A stretch of DNA of 64,000 nt from Acinetobacter sedimenti (GTDB lineage: Bacteria; Pseudomonadota; Gammaproteobacteria; Pseudomonadales; Moraxellaceae): NCBI RefSeq assembly GCF_022601685.1, contig NZ_JAKUML010000004.1, positions 62,001 to 126,000 on the forward strand, given 5' to 3'. Below the pieces are notes generated by a model, which was not told where the DNA came from, did no database searches, and saw only the letters and a program-made list of their open reading frames with translations. Positions 23,619 to 32,918 of this stretch are shown piece after piece. Positions within the stretch are counted from its first letter, which is position 1; every line of letters starts with the position of its first letter. Both the position numbers and the translations under genes were made by a program.

Positions 23619-25013
23619 TTACAGATTTGGATAAACCATCTGCGCAGGTTGCACTACTTCATCAAACTGTGCTGCTGTCACCAAACCAAGCTCGACCGCA
23701 ACTTGCTTGAGTGATTTATTTTCCTTATACGCAGTTTTTGCAACTTTGGCGGCATTCTCATAGCCAATCACAGGATTCAACGCCGTGACTAGCATCAATG
23801 AGTTATGTAAGAAATGATCAATTTTTTCATGATTCGGCTCTATACCTACGGCACAATGATCATTAAAACTATTCGCTGCATCGCCAAGTAGTTGAATGGA
23901 TTGCAACAAGTTATAGGCAATCACAGGCATAAACACATTCAACTCAAAGTTACCTGAAGCCCCTGCAATATTAATTGTCGTATCATTACCCATCACTTGT
24001 GCAACCACCATAGTCATCGCTTCACTTTGGGTTGGATTGACCTTACCTGGCATGATGCTTGAACCGGGTTCATTTTCAGGAATGCGCAATTCACCCAAAC
24101 CACAACGAGGACCACTGGCAAGCCAACGCACATCATTGGCAATTTTATTCAAACTGGCTGCAATGGTTTTTAGTGCACCTGAGGCAAATACGGCTGCATC
24201 ACGCCCTGCCAAAGCTTCAAATTTATTCGGTGCAGTGACGAAAGGAAGTTGAGTGAGTTCTGCTAATTTTTTTGCTGATTTTTCTGCATATTCAGGATGG
24301 GCATTTAAACCCGTTCCGACTGCCGTTCCACCAAGTGGTAATTCATACAAACCTTGTAAAGCATAATCCAAACATGCCAAACCATGCTCAAGCTGACTAA
24401 CATAACCGCTAAACTCTTGTCCTAAAGTGAGTGGCGTTGCATCTTGCAGATGAGTACGACCAATTTTCACAATGGATTCAAATTCAGCAGATTTGGCAGC
24501 TAATGTATTTTTTAGATTCGTGAGTGCAGGGATCAGTAACTCGTTGATCTGAATCGCAGCCGCAACATGAATCGCAGTGGGAAAAGAATCGTTGGTTGAT
24601 TGTGCACGATTAACATGATCATTTGGGTGTACAGGCTTTTGCGCACCAAGTGGCTGACCGAGCTTTTGATTGGCAACATTAGCAATGACTTCGTTGCAGT
24701 TCATGTTACTTTGCGTGCCTGAACCTGTTTGCCACACCACCAATGGAAACTGACTGTCCCATTGCCCTGTGATCACTTCATCAGTTGCACCAACAATGGC
24801 GTCACAAATATCTTGAGGAATTTGCGATAAAGAGGCATTGGTCAATGCGGCAGACTTTTTCACCAAGCCCATTGCTCGAATCATCGCACGCGGCAGACGC
24901 TCTTGACCAATTTTAAAATTTTGCAGGCTACGCTGTGTTTGTGCGCCCCACATTGCATCACTTGGTACAGCGACTTCGCCCATAGTGTCATGTTCAATAC
25001 GTGTTTTAGACAT
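23619..25013 (-). CDS. fumC: Class II fumarate hydratase
   Basis: The protein has 464 residues, the standard length. It interconverts fumarate and malate in the TCA cycle without an iron-sulfur cluster. The family signature [11 protein letters not shown] is present, along with the GSGTQSNMN and THLQDATP substrate-site motifs. The start codon has a reasonable upstream AGAGAGGAAAG ribosome site. It is a single-gene unit with its own terminator, between pyrB and a GalE-like gene. Class II enzymes resist oxidative stress better than class I. The sequence looks complete and normal. Confidence 0.96.
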   Translation of the reverse strand: MSKTRIEHDTMGEVAVPSDAMWGAQTQRSLQNFKIGQERLPRAMIRAMGLVKKSAALTNASLSQIPQDICDAIVGATDEVITGQWDSQFPLVVWQTGSGTQSNMNCNEVIANVANQKLGQPLGAQKPVHPNDHVNRAQSTNDSFPTAIHVAAAIQINELLIPALTNLKNTLAAKSAEFESIVKIGRTHLQDATPLTLGQEFSGYVSQLEHGLACLDYALQGLYELPLGGTAVGTGLNAHPEYAEKSAKKLAELTQLPFVTAPNKFEALAGRDAAVFASGALKTIAASLNKIANDVRWLASGPRCGLGELRIPENEPGSSIMPGKVNPTQSEAMTMVVAQVMGNDTTINIAGASGNFELNVFMPVIAYNLLQSIQLLGDAANSFNDHCAVGIEPNHEKIDHFLHNSLMLVTALNPVIGYENAAKVAKTAYKENKSLKQVAVELGLVTAAQFDEVVQPAQMVYPNL

Positions 25014-25062
25014 ACTTTCCTCTCTGTTGCCCGCACGATTTTGATCGTGAAAACTTTGATTT

Positions 25063-25169
25063 TATAGTCGAAGAAATTTATTTCTGATACAAGGCAACCG
25101 AACGAAGGTGTACATATGCGTACTGCGAGTGATGTTAACGCTGTAGCAGGATTAAAGCTCTCGACTATA
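25063..25169. repeat. Imperfect palindromic intergenic element upstream of fumC
   Basis: TATAGTCGA (25063-25071) and TCGACTATA (25161-25169) are exact inverted ends of a 107-bp stretch whose centre is GTACATATGCGTAC. The layout resembles the GTAC-centred element at 27493-27621. The rest of the 283-bp gap (25014-25296) shows no gene. It is probably a dispersed intergenic repeat; copies elsewhere cannot be seen here. Confidence 0.4.
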
Positions 25170-25296
25170 GGTGAATGGTATGGCTGGCAACATATATACA
25201 TGTTTGGCTGGCGACGGACAATATGATGGCAGTATTTTAAAAGTTTTGCACTTTAAATTTCTGTAGCATACGAAGTCACATCCGAAACCGCATTAA

Positions 25297-26307
25297 TTAA
25301 ATACCATTTAAGCTTGCCTGATAATATGTCCATTGATCCTGAACCATCTTTTCAAGATTATGTTCTGCTTGCCATGAAATCGTGGCATTGAGCTTATCCA
25401 TATTCCCTTTCAACTGTGCAAACTCTTGCACTTGATCCACTGCTTCTTGGATCTGAATGACACCACTGGTCACATCTTCCACCTTTTCAATCAAGGTATT
25501 CAAGCTGTGTAATTCAGGATGACATAAATTAAAACTTTCTAAGAAATTTTTCTGATCATTCGACCACAGCATGAGTTTGTACAGTGCATCCAACATATCC
25601 ATAACATGCAAATAGCTACGCTCTGCCGTACCGTCTTCGGTATCTAAAGATTGATTAAAAATTTCAAAGACATCTCGCTGATTTGCAATCACTTGTAGCA
25701 AGTGTTGAATCACTGATTTTGGAATGTGTTGTGTCCATTCACCCAGTTTTCCATCGGTGAATGTCCCCATGACATTCCCCAATCTTAGATTGAGAATTTG
25801 CCAAAAATCATCCACTTTAAATGTATCTTGCAGAATATGTTCAATATTTTGTTGCGTTCTCACATAGGGTATGTGGTGTTGATATTGAAATTCGTCCTGC
25901 TCTTTCCAATCTGCACCTGATGCACCATAGACTGTCAGTGAAGATAGATTGACCAAGCGACGCACACCACCACGTTGCATGGCACGTAGCACACTCATGA
26001 TACAGCTCAGGTTATTATTATAATATTCTAGTGGCTTATGCGCAGACTCAGACAAGCTTTTAAACCCTGCACAATGAATCACATAATCAATCGGATATTG
26101 CTCAAAGACTTTTTGCAAAGCAGGTGTATTACGTACATCAAGGCGCATAAAAGGAATATAGAGTTTTGTGATATACTCCAGTCGCTCCAAACTCTCCATC
26201 GAGGCATGTGATAAATTATCCACCAGTACCACTTCGTGTCCCTTGGACATCAGGTACAATGCGATATGGCTACCTAAGTATCCCAATCCACCTGTGACTA
26301 ATATCAT
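25297..26307 (-). CDS. GalE-like NAD-dependent epimerase with altered catalytic site
   Basis: The protein has 336 residues, the length of UDP-glucose 4-epimerase. The Rossmann motif VTGGLGYLGSHIA at the N-terminus, LVDNLSHAS, and the NLSSLTVYG segment with the catalytic Ser/Thr are GalE-like. The catalytic YxxxK, however, reads YVRTQ: the lysine is replaced by glutamine (codon CAA). Several later GalE-typical segments are also changed. It may be inactive, or act on a different substrate or as a structural protein. It is an isolated minus-strand gene between fumC and the tus genes. Start is at an ATG with GAGG upstream. Confidence 0.75.
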   Translation of the reverse strand: MILVTGGLGYLGSHIALYLMSKGHEVVLVDNLSHASMESLERLEYITKLYIPFMRLDVRNTPALQKVFEQYPIDYVIHCAGFKSLSESAHKPLEYYNNNLSCIMSVLRAMQRGGVRRLVNLSSLTVYGASGADWKEQDEFQYQHHIPYVRTQQNIEHILQDTFKVDDFWQILNLRLGNVMGTFTDGKLGEWTQHIPKSVIQHLLQVIANQRDVFEIFNQSLDTEDGTAERSYLHVMDMLDALYKLMLWSNDQKNFLESFNLCHPELHSLNTLIEKVEDVTSGVIQIQEAVDQVQEFAQLKGNMDKLNATISWQAEHNLEKMVQDQWTYYQASLNGI

Positions 26308-26415
26308 GTGATTTCCTCGATTTAGTTTTGTGCAAAATTAAGTTTAATTCATTTGATTTATATCGTGATTACACGTCAAGACATCAGATGTATACCATGA
26401 CTGAGCACCGCCACG

Positions 26416-26784
26416 ATGCATACTTTAATTTTAATCACCGCAGCGCCAACGACAAGATTAGCCTATCATGCTTTTCAACTGGCTTGTGCAATGAAAAGTA
26501 AGCAACAATCCTTTGAAGTATTTTTTTATCAAGATGCGGTCAGCATTGCAAATGCTCAGTTGTGGCGTGCCGAAGATGAACTCAACCTCACCCAAGCATG
26601 GCAAACGCTCAATGTCCCACTAAACGTCTGTGTCAGTGCAGCACTCAGTCGTGGGGTAAGTGATGAAGAAAATGCCAAACGCCATCATCTTGCACATGAC
26701 AATCTTGCTGAGCAATACACTTTGACAGGTCTGGGAACACTGGCTGAAGCAATCAAAAGTGCTGATCACTTATTGCAATTTTAA
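26416..26784 (+). CDS. tusD: Sulfur relay protein TusD (DsrE-like)
   Basis: The protein has 122 residues. TusBCD passes sulfur from TusA to TusE for 2-thiouridine at tRNA position 34. The N-terminal TLILITAAPTTRLAYHA is the DsrE-fold start, and the sulfur-carrying cysteine lies in NVCVSAALSRGV, matching the active Cys of TusD. It is first in a tusD-tusC-tusB-tusE run on the plus strand. The order is that of Enterobacteria and other Gammaproteobacteria. It is of normal length. Confidence 0.9.
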   Translation: MHTLILITAAPTTRLAYHAFQLACAMKSKQQSFEVFFYQDAVSIANAQLWRAEDELNLTQAWQTLNVPLNVCVSAALSRGVSDEENAKRHHLAHDNLAEQYTLTGLGTLAEAIKSADHLLQF

Positions 26785-26810
26785 ATATTCAGTTTAAAGA
26801 TAAACCATTA

Positions 26811-27176
26811 ATGAATCATTCTATGCGCACAGTCTTGATTATCCTCTCAAAAAACGATCAATCGGCAATCAATGTCAATGAAAGCCTGTCCGCACTCATG
26901 TTATTTGCCAGTTTTGACATCAATATCCATGTGCTATTTCGTGATGCAGGATTAAGTCTTTTGGCAAGTCAGACCACGGCGAATCTACAGCTTAAACATT
27001 TCATCAAATCTGCCAGTAAAATGGTAGAAAGTTTTGAATTTTATGACATTGAACACCTATACATTTTAAGCAAAGATCGCCAACATCCATTATTGAAAGA
27101 TTGCAAATATGCGCTTCAAGAAGTCACGCTTGACCAAGCATTCATTGCGCAATTCGATCACATTATTCATTGGTAA
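26811..27176 (+). CDS. tusC: Sulfur relay protein TusC (DsrF-like)
   Basis: The protein has 121 residues. It follows tusD by 26 bp and aligns with TusC in size, order and the DsrE fold (RTVLIILSKNDQSA, SLSALMLFASFDINIHVLFRDAG). Like Escherichia coli TusC it is thought to be the structural subunit of the TusBCD hexamer, without the TusD sulfur cysteine. The start may be this ATG or the one at 26823 four codons later. The 3' end overlaps nothing; tusB begins 17 bp on. Confidence 0.85.
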   Translation: MNHSMRTVLIILSKNDQSAINVNESLSALMLFASFDINIHVLFRDAGLSLLASQTTANLQLKHFIKSASKMVESFEFYDIEHLYILSKDRQHPLLKDCKYALQEVTLDQAFIAQFDHIIHW

Positions 27177-27193
27177 GCGAGATCGACCTAATC

Positions 27194-27484
27194 ATGCAAA
27201 CCTCTTTTCATCAATTATTTATTCTTCAAGCGAATTACAACCGACTTGAGCAAGCACTTTTCGAGCTTGCCAATATCGTGACCGATCAAGATGCTGTACT
27301 GTTCTTAGAAGATGCCGTACTTGCACCCTCACTCAATGCGATTTCACATGCCAAAGCGATTTTTATCTTGAGTGCAGATGCACATATACAGCATGAAAAA
27401 ATCTTAGAAAATATGAAAATCATCGACTATGCAGACTGGGCTGAACTATTGCAATACAGTCGAAAAGTACATACTTGGCAATAG
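27194..27484 (+). CDS. tusB: Sulfur relay protein TusB (DsrH-like)
   Basis: The protein has 96 residues from the ATG at 27194; a TTG at 27170 would overlap tusC and is less likely. It has the DsrH fold start (FHQLFILQAN) and ends in KIIDYADWAELLQYS, as do TusB proteins, which close the TusBCD hexamer. The normal size is 95-100 residues. A palindromic repeat element separates it from tusE. It is identified by order and length as well as the motif. Confidence 0.82.
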   Translation: MQTSFHQLFILQANYNRLEQALFELANIVTDQDAVLFLEDAVLAPSLNAISHAKAIFILSADAHIQHEKILENMKIIDYADWAELLQYSRKVHTWQ

Positions 27485-27492
27485 GGAACTTG

Positions 27493-27621
27493 AAAAAAAC
27501 AACAGCGTAGGAAAATTTCTGCGTTGCGCCTTGCTCGCAATCCTCATGTACTTTTTTGTACACTGCGGTTGCTGTGCGAGGTTCGCCTTGAAATTTACAC
27601 GACTCGTTCGTTTTTTCTAAG
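27493..27621. repeat. Large imperfect palindrome inside the tus cluster
   Basis: The ends AAAAAACAACAG and GTTCGTTTTTTC and the adjacent AAAATTTC / GAAATTT are inverted copies. The centre is GTAC-TTTTTT-GTAC at 27548-27561. The 129-bp element is noncoding and lies between tusB and tusE. It looks like a dispersed intergenic repeat of the genus. It could weaken read-through into tusE. Confidence 0.5.
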
Positions 27622-27666
27622 CCCATAATCAAATCAGAACCTTCAATTCAGGATTCAAAACCAATT

Positions 27667-27975
27667 ATGCTAGAACTCGATCAAGACGGACATTTGCAAA
27701 ACTTCCAAGATTGGACGCCTGAGGTTGCACAGCAGTTGGCGGATACACTAGAGCTGACTTTGGACGATGCACATTTTGAGATCCTCTATGCACTTCGCAA
27801 CTTCTATGATGAGTACGGATATGCACCTGCAACTCGCCCTTTGATTAAATATTTAAGCACAAAGGTCAATCCCGAGATTAGCAATCAGTTACTCATGCAA
27901 CGCTTTAATACTGGTCTTGTTGCACGTCACATCACAAGACTTTCGGGTTTACCAAAACCACCAAACTGCTTATAA
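27667..27975 (+). CDS. tusE: Sulfur relay protein TusE (DsrC-like)
   Basis: The protein has 102 residues. TusE accepts sulfur from TusBCD and delivers it to MnmA. The DsrC signature is present: NFQDWTPEVAQQLA at the N-terminus, LRNFYDEYGYAPATRPL in the middle, and the C-terminal arm SGLPKPPNCL with the sulfur-accepting cysteine as the penultimate residue. The second conserved Cys of true DsrC is absent, as expected for TusE. It lies 182 bp after tusB, with a palindromic repeat between. Confidence 0.92.
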   Translation: MLELDQDGHLQNFQDWTPEVAQQLADTLELTLDDAHFEILYALRNFYDEYGYAPATRPLIKYLSTKVNPEISNQLLMQRFNTGLVARHITRLSGLPKPPNCL

Positions 27976-28013
27976 AATGTAGCGTTTTGAGCATCCCCAA
28001 TATTAAAATTTAA

Positions 28014-28032
28014 AACAATGAGAATCATTCTT
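28014..28032. promoter_or_regulatory. Fur-box-like site upstream of aroQ
   Basis: AACAATGAGAATCATTCTT matches the 19-base Fur consensus at 14 positions by my count. It lies 215 bp upstream of the aroQ start in the 272-bp gap 27976-28247. Iron control of the shikimate step is plausible but unproven. Confidence 0.35.
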
Positions 28033-28247
28033 CAATTTGGACACAATTGGCAAAAGGTGATCATTTTTCACAAAAATAATTTACCTGTTCACAACAATAT
28101 TTCGTTTTGTTTTTGAAATTTTTGATAGTTTTAAACATTGTAAAAAGTTACAATAAGACGTATCTTGCTTCGATAAATCGGCAAATTTGGCTAAACTTGT
28201 CGAGATCTTGAACATTTATAATTCTTGCAAACTTTGGAATGCCGATC

Positions 28248-28703
28248 ATGCAAACCCGCATTTTGCTTATTCATGGACCTAATCTCAACTTACTTGGACA
28301 ACGTGAGCCTGAAGTTTACGGTTCAATGACGCTCGATGACATCAATGTCCAGTTAAAACAAAAAGCAGAATCGGCAGGCGTAATGCTTGATTATTTCCAA
28401 AGCAATTGGGAAGGTGCCATTATTGATCGCATTCACCAAGCCAGTATCGAAAATTATCAGTTTATTATTATCAATCCAGCTGCCTTAACACACACTTCGG
28501 TTGGCGTGCGTGATGCTCTACTTGGCGTCGCTATTCCCTTTATCGAAGTACATCTCTCCAATGTGCATGCACGTGAAAGCTTCCGCCATCACTCATTCCT
28601 CTCTGACAAAGCAGTTGGCGTGATTTGTGGTCTTGGCGCACGTGGTTATGACTATGCGTTAGATTTTGCTATTCAACATTTAGCTACACAACAACAGAAA
28701 TAG
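28248..28703 (+). CDS. aroQ: Type II 3-dehydroquinate dehydratase
   Basis: The protein has 151 residues from the ATG at 28248. It dehydrates 3-dehydroquinate to 3-dehydroshikimate in the shikimate pathway. Typical motifs are [21 protein letters not shown], the [12 protein letters not shown] helix, [16 protein letters not shown] and [12 protein letters not shown]. The start is chosen by comparison with the usual 4-5 residue N-terminus and a GGA nine bases upstream; an ATG three codons earlier is possible. It leads an aroQ-accB-accC run with 22- and 16-bp gaps, the usual arrangement in this group. Confidence 0.96.
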   Translation: MQTRILLIHGPNLNLLGQREPEVYGSMTLDDINVQLKQKAESAGVMLDYFQSNWEGAIIDRIHQASIENYQFIIINPAALTHTSVGVRDALLGVAIPFIEVHLSNVHARESFRHHSFLSDKAVGVICGLGARGYDYALDFAIQHLATQQQK

Positions 28704-28725
28704 ACGACTCAAGGAATTCATTTTT

Positions 28726-29136
28726 ATGGATATTCGCAAGATTAAAAAACTCATCGACCTCATGATTGAGTCTGACTTACAAGCCTTAGAAGTCAAAGAA
28801 GGAGATCAAGCGATTTCTCTGACGCGTCGTAATCCTGTTGTTGCTGGTACAGCACCAGTTGCTACTGCACCTGAGGCACCTGTGGTGAAATCTTCACGTG
28901 GTGCGATCGAAACTGCACCGATGGTTGGCGTGTTCTATGCTGCACCAAATCCAGGCGAAGCGCCGTTTGTCAAAATTGGACAAACCATTTCGGCAGGTGA
29001 AACGCTTGGGATCATCGAAGCCATGAAAATCATGAACCCGATTGAAGCGACTCAAAGCGGTGTTATCGAAGAAATTTTGGTGAAAAACGGCGATATTATT
29101 CAATTCGGTCAGCCTCTGTTTCGCTTTCGCCCTTAA
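28726..29136 (+). CDS. accB: Biotin carboxyl carrier protein of acetyl-CoA carboxylase
   Basis: The protein has 136 residues. It carries biotin between the carboxylase and transcarboxylase sites in the first step of fatty acid synthesis. The biotinyl domain is at the C-terminus, with the biotin lysine in IEAMKIMNP near residue 102. The N-terminal DIRKIKKLIDLM helix binds AccC. An Ala/Pro/Val-rich linker joins the two. It is slightly shorter than the E. coli protein (156) in the linker. It follows aroQ by 22 bp and precedes accC by 16 bp. Confidence 0.96.
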   Translation: MDIRKIKKLIDLMIESDLQALEVKEGDQAISLTRRNPVVAGTAPVATAPEAPVVKSSRGAIETAPMVGVFYAAPNPGEAPFVKIGQTISAGETLGIIEAMKIMNPIEATQSGVIEEILVKNGDIIQFGQPLFRFRP

Positions 29137-29152
29137 GCAGTGAGGTCTAATC

Positions 29153-30514
29153 ATGTTGCAAAAAGTACTCATTGCGAATCGTGGTGAAATTGCGCTTCGT
29201 ATCACAAGAGCCTGCAAAGCCTTAGGCATTAAAACGGTCGGTGTCTATTCAGATGCGGACAAAGATTTGATGCACCTTCGTTTCGTCGATGAAGCTGTTT
29301 GTATTGGTCCTGGGACAAGTAGTGAAAGTTATCTGAATATTCCTGCAATTATTACTGCTGCCGAAGTGACTGGTGCAGATGCCATTCATCCGGGGTATGG
29401 CTTTTTATCTGAAAATGCTGAATTTGCAGAGATTGTTGAAAGCTCTGGTTTTACCTTTATCGGACCACGCCCCGAACACATTCGCCTGATGGGCAATAAA
29501 GTCTCTGCCATCGTTGCGATGAAAAAAGCGGGGGTGCCAACCGTACCGGGTTCAGCGCATGCTGTCACGCCACAAAATGCCCTCGCCGAAGCCAAGGAAA
29601 TTGGCTTTCCATTGATCGTGAAAGCCGCTGCAGGCGGTGGTGGTCGTGGGATGCGTATCGTCGAACGTGTCGATACGTTGCTTGAATCTGTCCAAGCTGC
29701 ACAGCGTGATGCAGAAATGTGGTTTGGTGATGACACCGTGTACATGGAACGTTTCCTACAAAAGCCACGCCATGTTGAAGTGCAAGTGCTCGCTGATGGC
29801 AATGGTCATGCCATCCATCTCTATGATCGTGATTGCTCACTACAACGTCGCCACCAAAAAGTCTTAGAAGAAGCACCCGCACCAAACTTACCTGAGCAAG
29901 CTCGTGCAGATATTTTACAAGCCTGTGTCAATGCCTGTGAATTGATCCAGTATCGTGGCGCAGGAACCTTTGAATTTCTCTATGAAGATGGAGAATTCTT
30001 CTTTATTGAAATGAATACACGTGTTCAAGTTGAGCATCCTGTGACAGAAATGATTACAGGAATTGATATTATCGAACAACAGATTCGTATCGCTTCTGGG
30101 CTCGGTTTAAACCTACAGCAAGAAGATATTGAAGTGCGTGGGCATGCGATGGAATGTCGTATCAATGCCGAAGATCCGCAAACCTTTTTACCATCGGCAG
30201 GGAAAGTTGAAAACTACTTTACTCCGGGTGGTGCAGGGATTCGGGTGGACTCACATCTCTATGCAGGATATAACATTCCGCCCTTCTATGATTCGATGAT
30301 CGCAAAACTTATTGTGCATGGCAAAGATCGTGAAACAGCGATTGCAAGACTTAGTCAAGCTTTAGATGAGATGGTGATTACTGGGGTAAAAACTAATATT
30401 CCACTGCATAAGAATATTATTTTACGTGATCCTCAGTTCCGTGAAACGGCAATGGATATTCATTATTTGGAAAAGCATTTGCTCAAACCATTTATGCCTC
30501 AAGAAAAAAAGTAA
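29153..30514 (+). CDS. accC: Biotin carboxylase subunit of acetyl-CoA carboxylase
   Basis: The protein has 453 residues, normal for AccC. It carboxylates biotin on AccB using ATP and bicarbonate. The N-terminal [12 protein letters not shown], the ATP-grasp glycine loop [12 protein letters not shown], the [16 protein letters not shown] motif and the late [12 protein letters not shown] motif are all present. It is the last gene of the aroQ-accB-accC run. Its stop codon lies within a strong terminator hairpin. No irregularity is seen. Confidence 0.97.
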   Translation: MLQKVLIANRGEIALRITRACKALGIKTVGVYSDADKDLMHLRFVDEAVCIGPGTSSESYLNIPAIITAAEVTGADAIHPGYGFLSENAEFAEIVESSGFTFIGPRPEHIRLMGNKVSAIVAMKKAGVPTVPGSAHAVTPQNALAEAKEIGFPLIVKAAAGGGGRGMRIVERVDTLLESVQAAQRDAEMWFGDDTVYMERFLQKPRHVEVQVLADGNGHAIHLYDRDCSLQRRHQKVLEEAPAPNLPEQARADILQACVNACELIQYRGAGTFEFLYEDGEFFFIEMNTRVQVEHPVTEMITGIDIIEQQIRIASGLGLNLQQEDIEVRGHAMECRINAEDPQTFLPSAGKVENYFTPGGAGIRVDSHLYAGYNIPPFYDSMIAKLIVHGKDRETAIARLSQALDEMVITGVKTNIPLHKNIILRDPQFRETAMDIHYLEKHLLKPFMPQEKK

Positions 30515-30534
30515 GCGTATCGCTTACTTTTTTT
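30504..30534 (+). terminator. Terminator of the aroQ-accB-accC run
   Basis: AAAAAAAGTAAGCG and CGCTTACTTTTTTT are perfect 14-base complements around TAT. The accC stop codon (30512-30514) lies in the upstream arm, so the terminator overlaps the end of the reading frame. Confidence 0.9.
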
Positions 30535-30569
30535 ACCTAAATTTCGTCAAAAATAATCAACTAGAGAAA

Positions 30570-31097
30570 TTATGGCAACTGCTTATTCAGTGTTGCAAAA
30601 CAGTTTTCTCCACGTTGTGTACCGCAGAACTGGATTTGATTTTGATTAACCCATTTCACAAAAAACTTTGAAAGCTCATTGCTCTGATCTTGCTTCACAC
30701 CTGAACAATCCATTTCATTATTATCATAACTGATCTTAAATATTAGCATCGGTAGAGATTCGCTTCGGTTACTTGGCGCTTCGTATTGGTACTGTGCAAT
30801 CGACCATTCATCAGCACTTTTGATCACCATACTGTTTTCACCGCTGAAATTATAATATTCCACGCAACTTTGATTCTGAGGAATTTCCATCCCCCACAAG
30901 CCCATAATTTCAGGTCGTGTTTGAATGTTAATTTTTGAACTATTGGCAGCGGCAACGAGCTCTTGAGCTTCATCATTGGTGATTTGTTCATTATTCTGAG
31001 CCTGTGCAGACTCCGTATCAGCAATTTGCGCTACAGCGAAAGTCGTCCATAAACTCAGTGACAGCATCGTCACGGTGGTGAATACAATTTTTTTCAT
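30570..31097 (-). CDS. Secreted protein of unknown function
   Basis: The protein has 175 residues from the ATG at 31097; an earlier in-frame ATG at 31142 is less likely because it would put 15 residues before the signal peptide. The N-terminus MKKIVFTTVTMLSLSLWTTF ending AVAQ is a clear type I signal peptide. The mature part has four cysteines (QSCVEYY, MDCSG, FCGTQ, NCFAT), which can form two disulfides, in a small beta-rich domain. I do not recognise a family. It is divergent from the amidase and convergent with accC. Confidence 0.65.
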   Translation of the reverse strand: MKKIVFTTVTMLSLSLWTTFAVAQIADTESAQAQNNEQITNDEAQELVAAANSSKINIQTRPEIMGLWGMEIPQNQSCVEYYNFSGENSMVIKSADEWSIAQYQYEAPSNRSESLPMLIFKISYDNNEMDCSGVKQDQSNELSKFFVKWVNQNQIQFCGTQRGENCFATLNKQLP

Positions 31098-31372
31098 CGC
31101 ATTTATATCAATTCTAAAACTATCCTCAAGCAAAGTTAGCATAGTTTTTAGAAAATGTGTTTTACATTAACGATATAAAACAATTCAACGAATCACTTTT
31201 TTGATGAGTTTATTCATCCATTCTGAACAACTATTCTTCGATTCGCTCGAATACACATTGCACAGTCTAAAATGATCCTTTAGCATCATTAACATAGCTT
31301 GAAACACGGATGTAAGCACAAGACTTTGTTCTTGAAAAAGCTGAGTTGCACAAAAGATCACAAAAGGGAAAG

Positions 31373-32872
31373 ATGATGAAATTTGAAGAATATATACAAT
31401 ATGATGCGCTTGGTCTTGCTGAACTGGTTCAGTCAAAACAAATACAAGCCAGTGAACTTCTAGAAATCGCCATCAATCGTGCCGAAAAAGTAAACCCTAA
31501 GATTAATGCGATTATCACGCCGATGTATGATCGAGCCCGAAATAAGGCAAACTCAATGCCTTCTGGGATATTTTCAGGTGTACCCTTTCTTGCCAAAGAC
31601 TTATTCCAAGAGTATGCAGGTGTCCCTGCTAGCTGTGGTAGCAATGCTTATATTCGTCAGCAATACACACCAAAAGAAAATTCAGAAATCGTCAACCGCT
31701 GGGAAAATGCAGGTGTACTCAGCTTTGGGCTAACCAATACGCCTGAGCTTGGTATCAAAGGCGTCACCGAACCTGTCGCTTGGGGTGCATGCAAAAATCC
31801 GTGGCATCTCAAACATAATAGCGGTGGTTCATCAGGCGGTTCTGCGTCAGCAGTTGCAGCAGGCATTACTCCGATCGCAGGTGCAAACGATGGTGGTGGT
31901 TCGATTCGTATTCCTGCGTCGTATTGTGGATTATTCGGACTTAAGCCAAGTCGTGGACGAACGCCGTGGGGACCGAATCGCAGTGAACTGATGCACGGTG
32001 CAGCGACACAGCATGTCCTGACCAAATCAGTGCGTGATAGTGCCGCAATGCTTGATGTGATTCATGGCTTTGAAACTAGTTCGTTGTTTCGCCTACCTGA
32101 TCCCGAGCAAAGCTATTTAGAACTGATTCAACGCCCTCCTCAACCGTTAAAAATTGCGTATTCAACCGTTTCACCTGTGGGCACTAAAGTGTCTAAAGAT
32201 GCGATAAACGCCATCAAGCAGACTGTAAAGCTATTAGAATCGCTCGGACATCAAGTGGTTGAAGATCAACCAAATATCAACGGTACACAGCTCGCCAAAG
32301 ACTTTGTTACCACATGGTTTAGTCAGTGTGCACACAATCTTTATCAAACCAAACTTGATCTTGGTAAAGGTGTTCGTGACAGTGATTTTGAACTTGATAC
32401 ACGTGTCATTGCGGCTTTCGGAGCCAATACATCGGCTGTGGACTATATCCATAATTTGCAGAATTGGGGAAAATATGTCACCGCAATGAATCATTTCTTC
32501 AATCGCTATGATCTCTATCTTGTACCAAGTACTGCGACGGTTGCCCCAAAAAATGGAGAAGTTTCCACACCAAGTTGGCAAAAACCAATTCTCAAAACTT
32601 TGTTGACTTTAGGAAAAGCCGATTGGCTTGCACAAGGCGCACTCATGGAACAGCTCATTAAAGATAATCTCAAGTGGGTACCATTTACGCAGCTTGCCAA
32701 TATCACAGGTCTACCTGCGATGTCCGTGCCGTTGTATTGGAATAAGCATAATCTGCCTTTAGGCTCACAATTTATTGCGCCGTTTGCTCGGGAAGATCGC
32801 TTATTACAATTGGCTCATCAGTTAGAAATGGCGCAACCGTGGAAGTCAAATTATCAAAATATTGTGGTTTAA
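31373..32872 (+). CDS. Amidase (amidase signature family)
   Basis: The protein has 499 residues from the chosen start. The amidase signature core is complete: catalytic Lys in VPFLAKDLFQ, then NSGGSSGGSASAVAAG with the cis-Ser, and GGGSIRIPASYCGLFGLKPS with the nucleophile Ser. These enzymes hydrolyse carboxamides; the substrate is not shown by sequence. It lacks GatA-type neighbours (gatB, gatC), so it is not the tRNA amidotransferase. AAGGGAAAG just upstream favours the ATG pair at 31373/31376. It is a single gene. The gap upstream (31098-31372) holds divergent promoters and no gene. Confidence 0.88.
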   Translation: MMKFEEYIQYDALGLAELVQSKQIQASELLEIAINRAEKVNPKINAIITPMYDRARNKANSMPSGIFSGVPFLAKDLFQEYAGVPASCGSNAYIRQQYTPKENSEIVNRWENAGVLSFGLTNTPELGIKGVTEPVAWGACKNPWHLKHNSGGSSGGSASAVAAGITPIAGANDGGGSIRIPASYCGLFGLKPSRGRTPWGPNRSELMHGAATQHVLTKSVRDSAAMLDVIHGFETSSLFRLPDPEQSYLELIQRPPQPLKIAYSTVSPVGTKVSKDAINAIKQTVKLLESLGHQVVEDQPNINGTQLAKDFVTTWFSQCAHNLYQTKLDLGKGVRDSDFELDTRVIAAFGANTSAVDYIHNLQNWGKYVTAMNHFFNRYDLYLVPSTATVAPKNGEVSTPSWQKPILKTLLTLGKADWLAQGALMEQLIKDNLKWVPFTQLANITGLPAMSVPLYWNKHNLPLGSQFIAPFAREDRLLQLAHQLEMAQPWKSNYQNIVV

Positions 32873-32918
32873 AATGTTTTTTCAGTACAGATTTTAAGCT
32901 GACGTTTAATTTTGACTT

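Noticed and set aside
24881-25201. Minus-strand open frame of 106 codons upstream of fumC
   Set aside because: It overlaps the fumC start in another frame and falls in a palindromic intergenic repeat.
30426-30671. Plus-strand open frame of 81 codons at the end of accC
   Set aside because: It overlaps accC in another frame and runs through the terminator.
31185-31436. Minus-strand open frame of 83 codons upstream of the amidase
   Set aside because: It overlaps the amidase start and has no ribosome site or conserved pattern.
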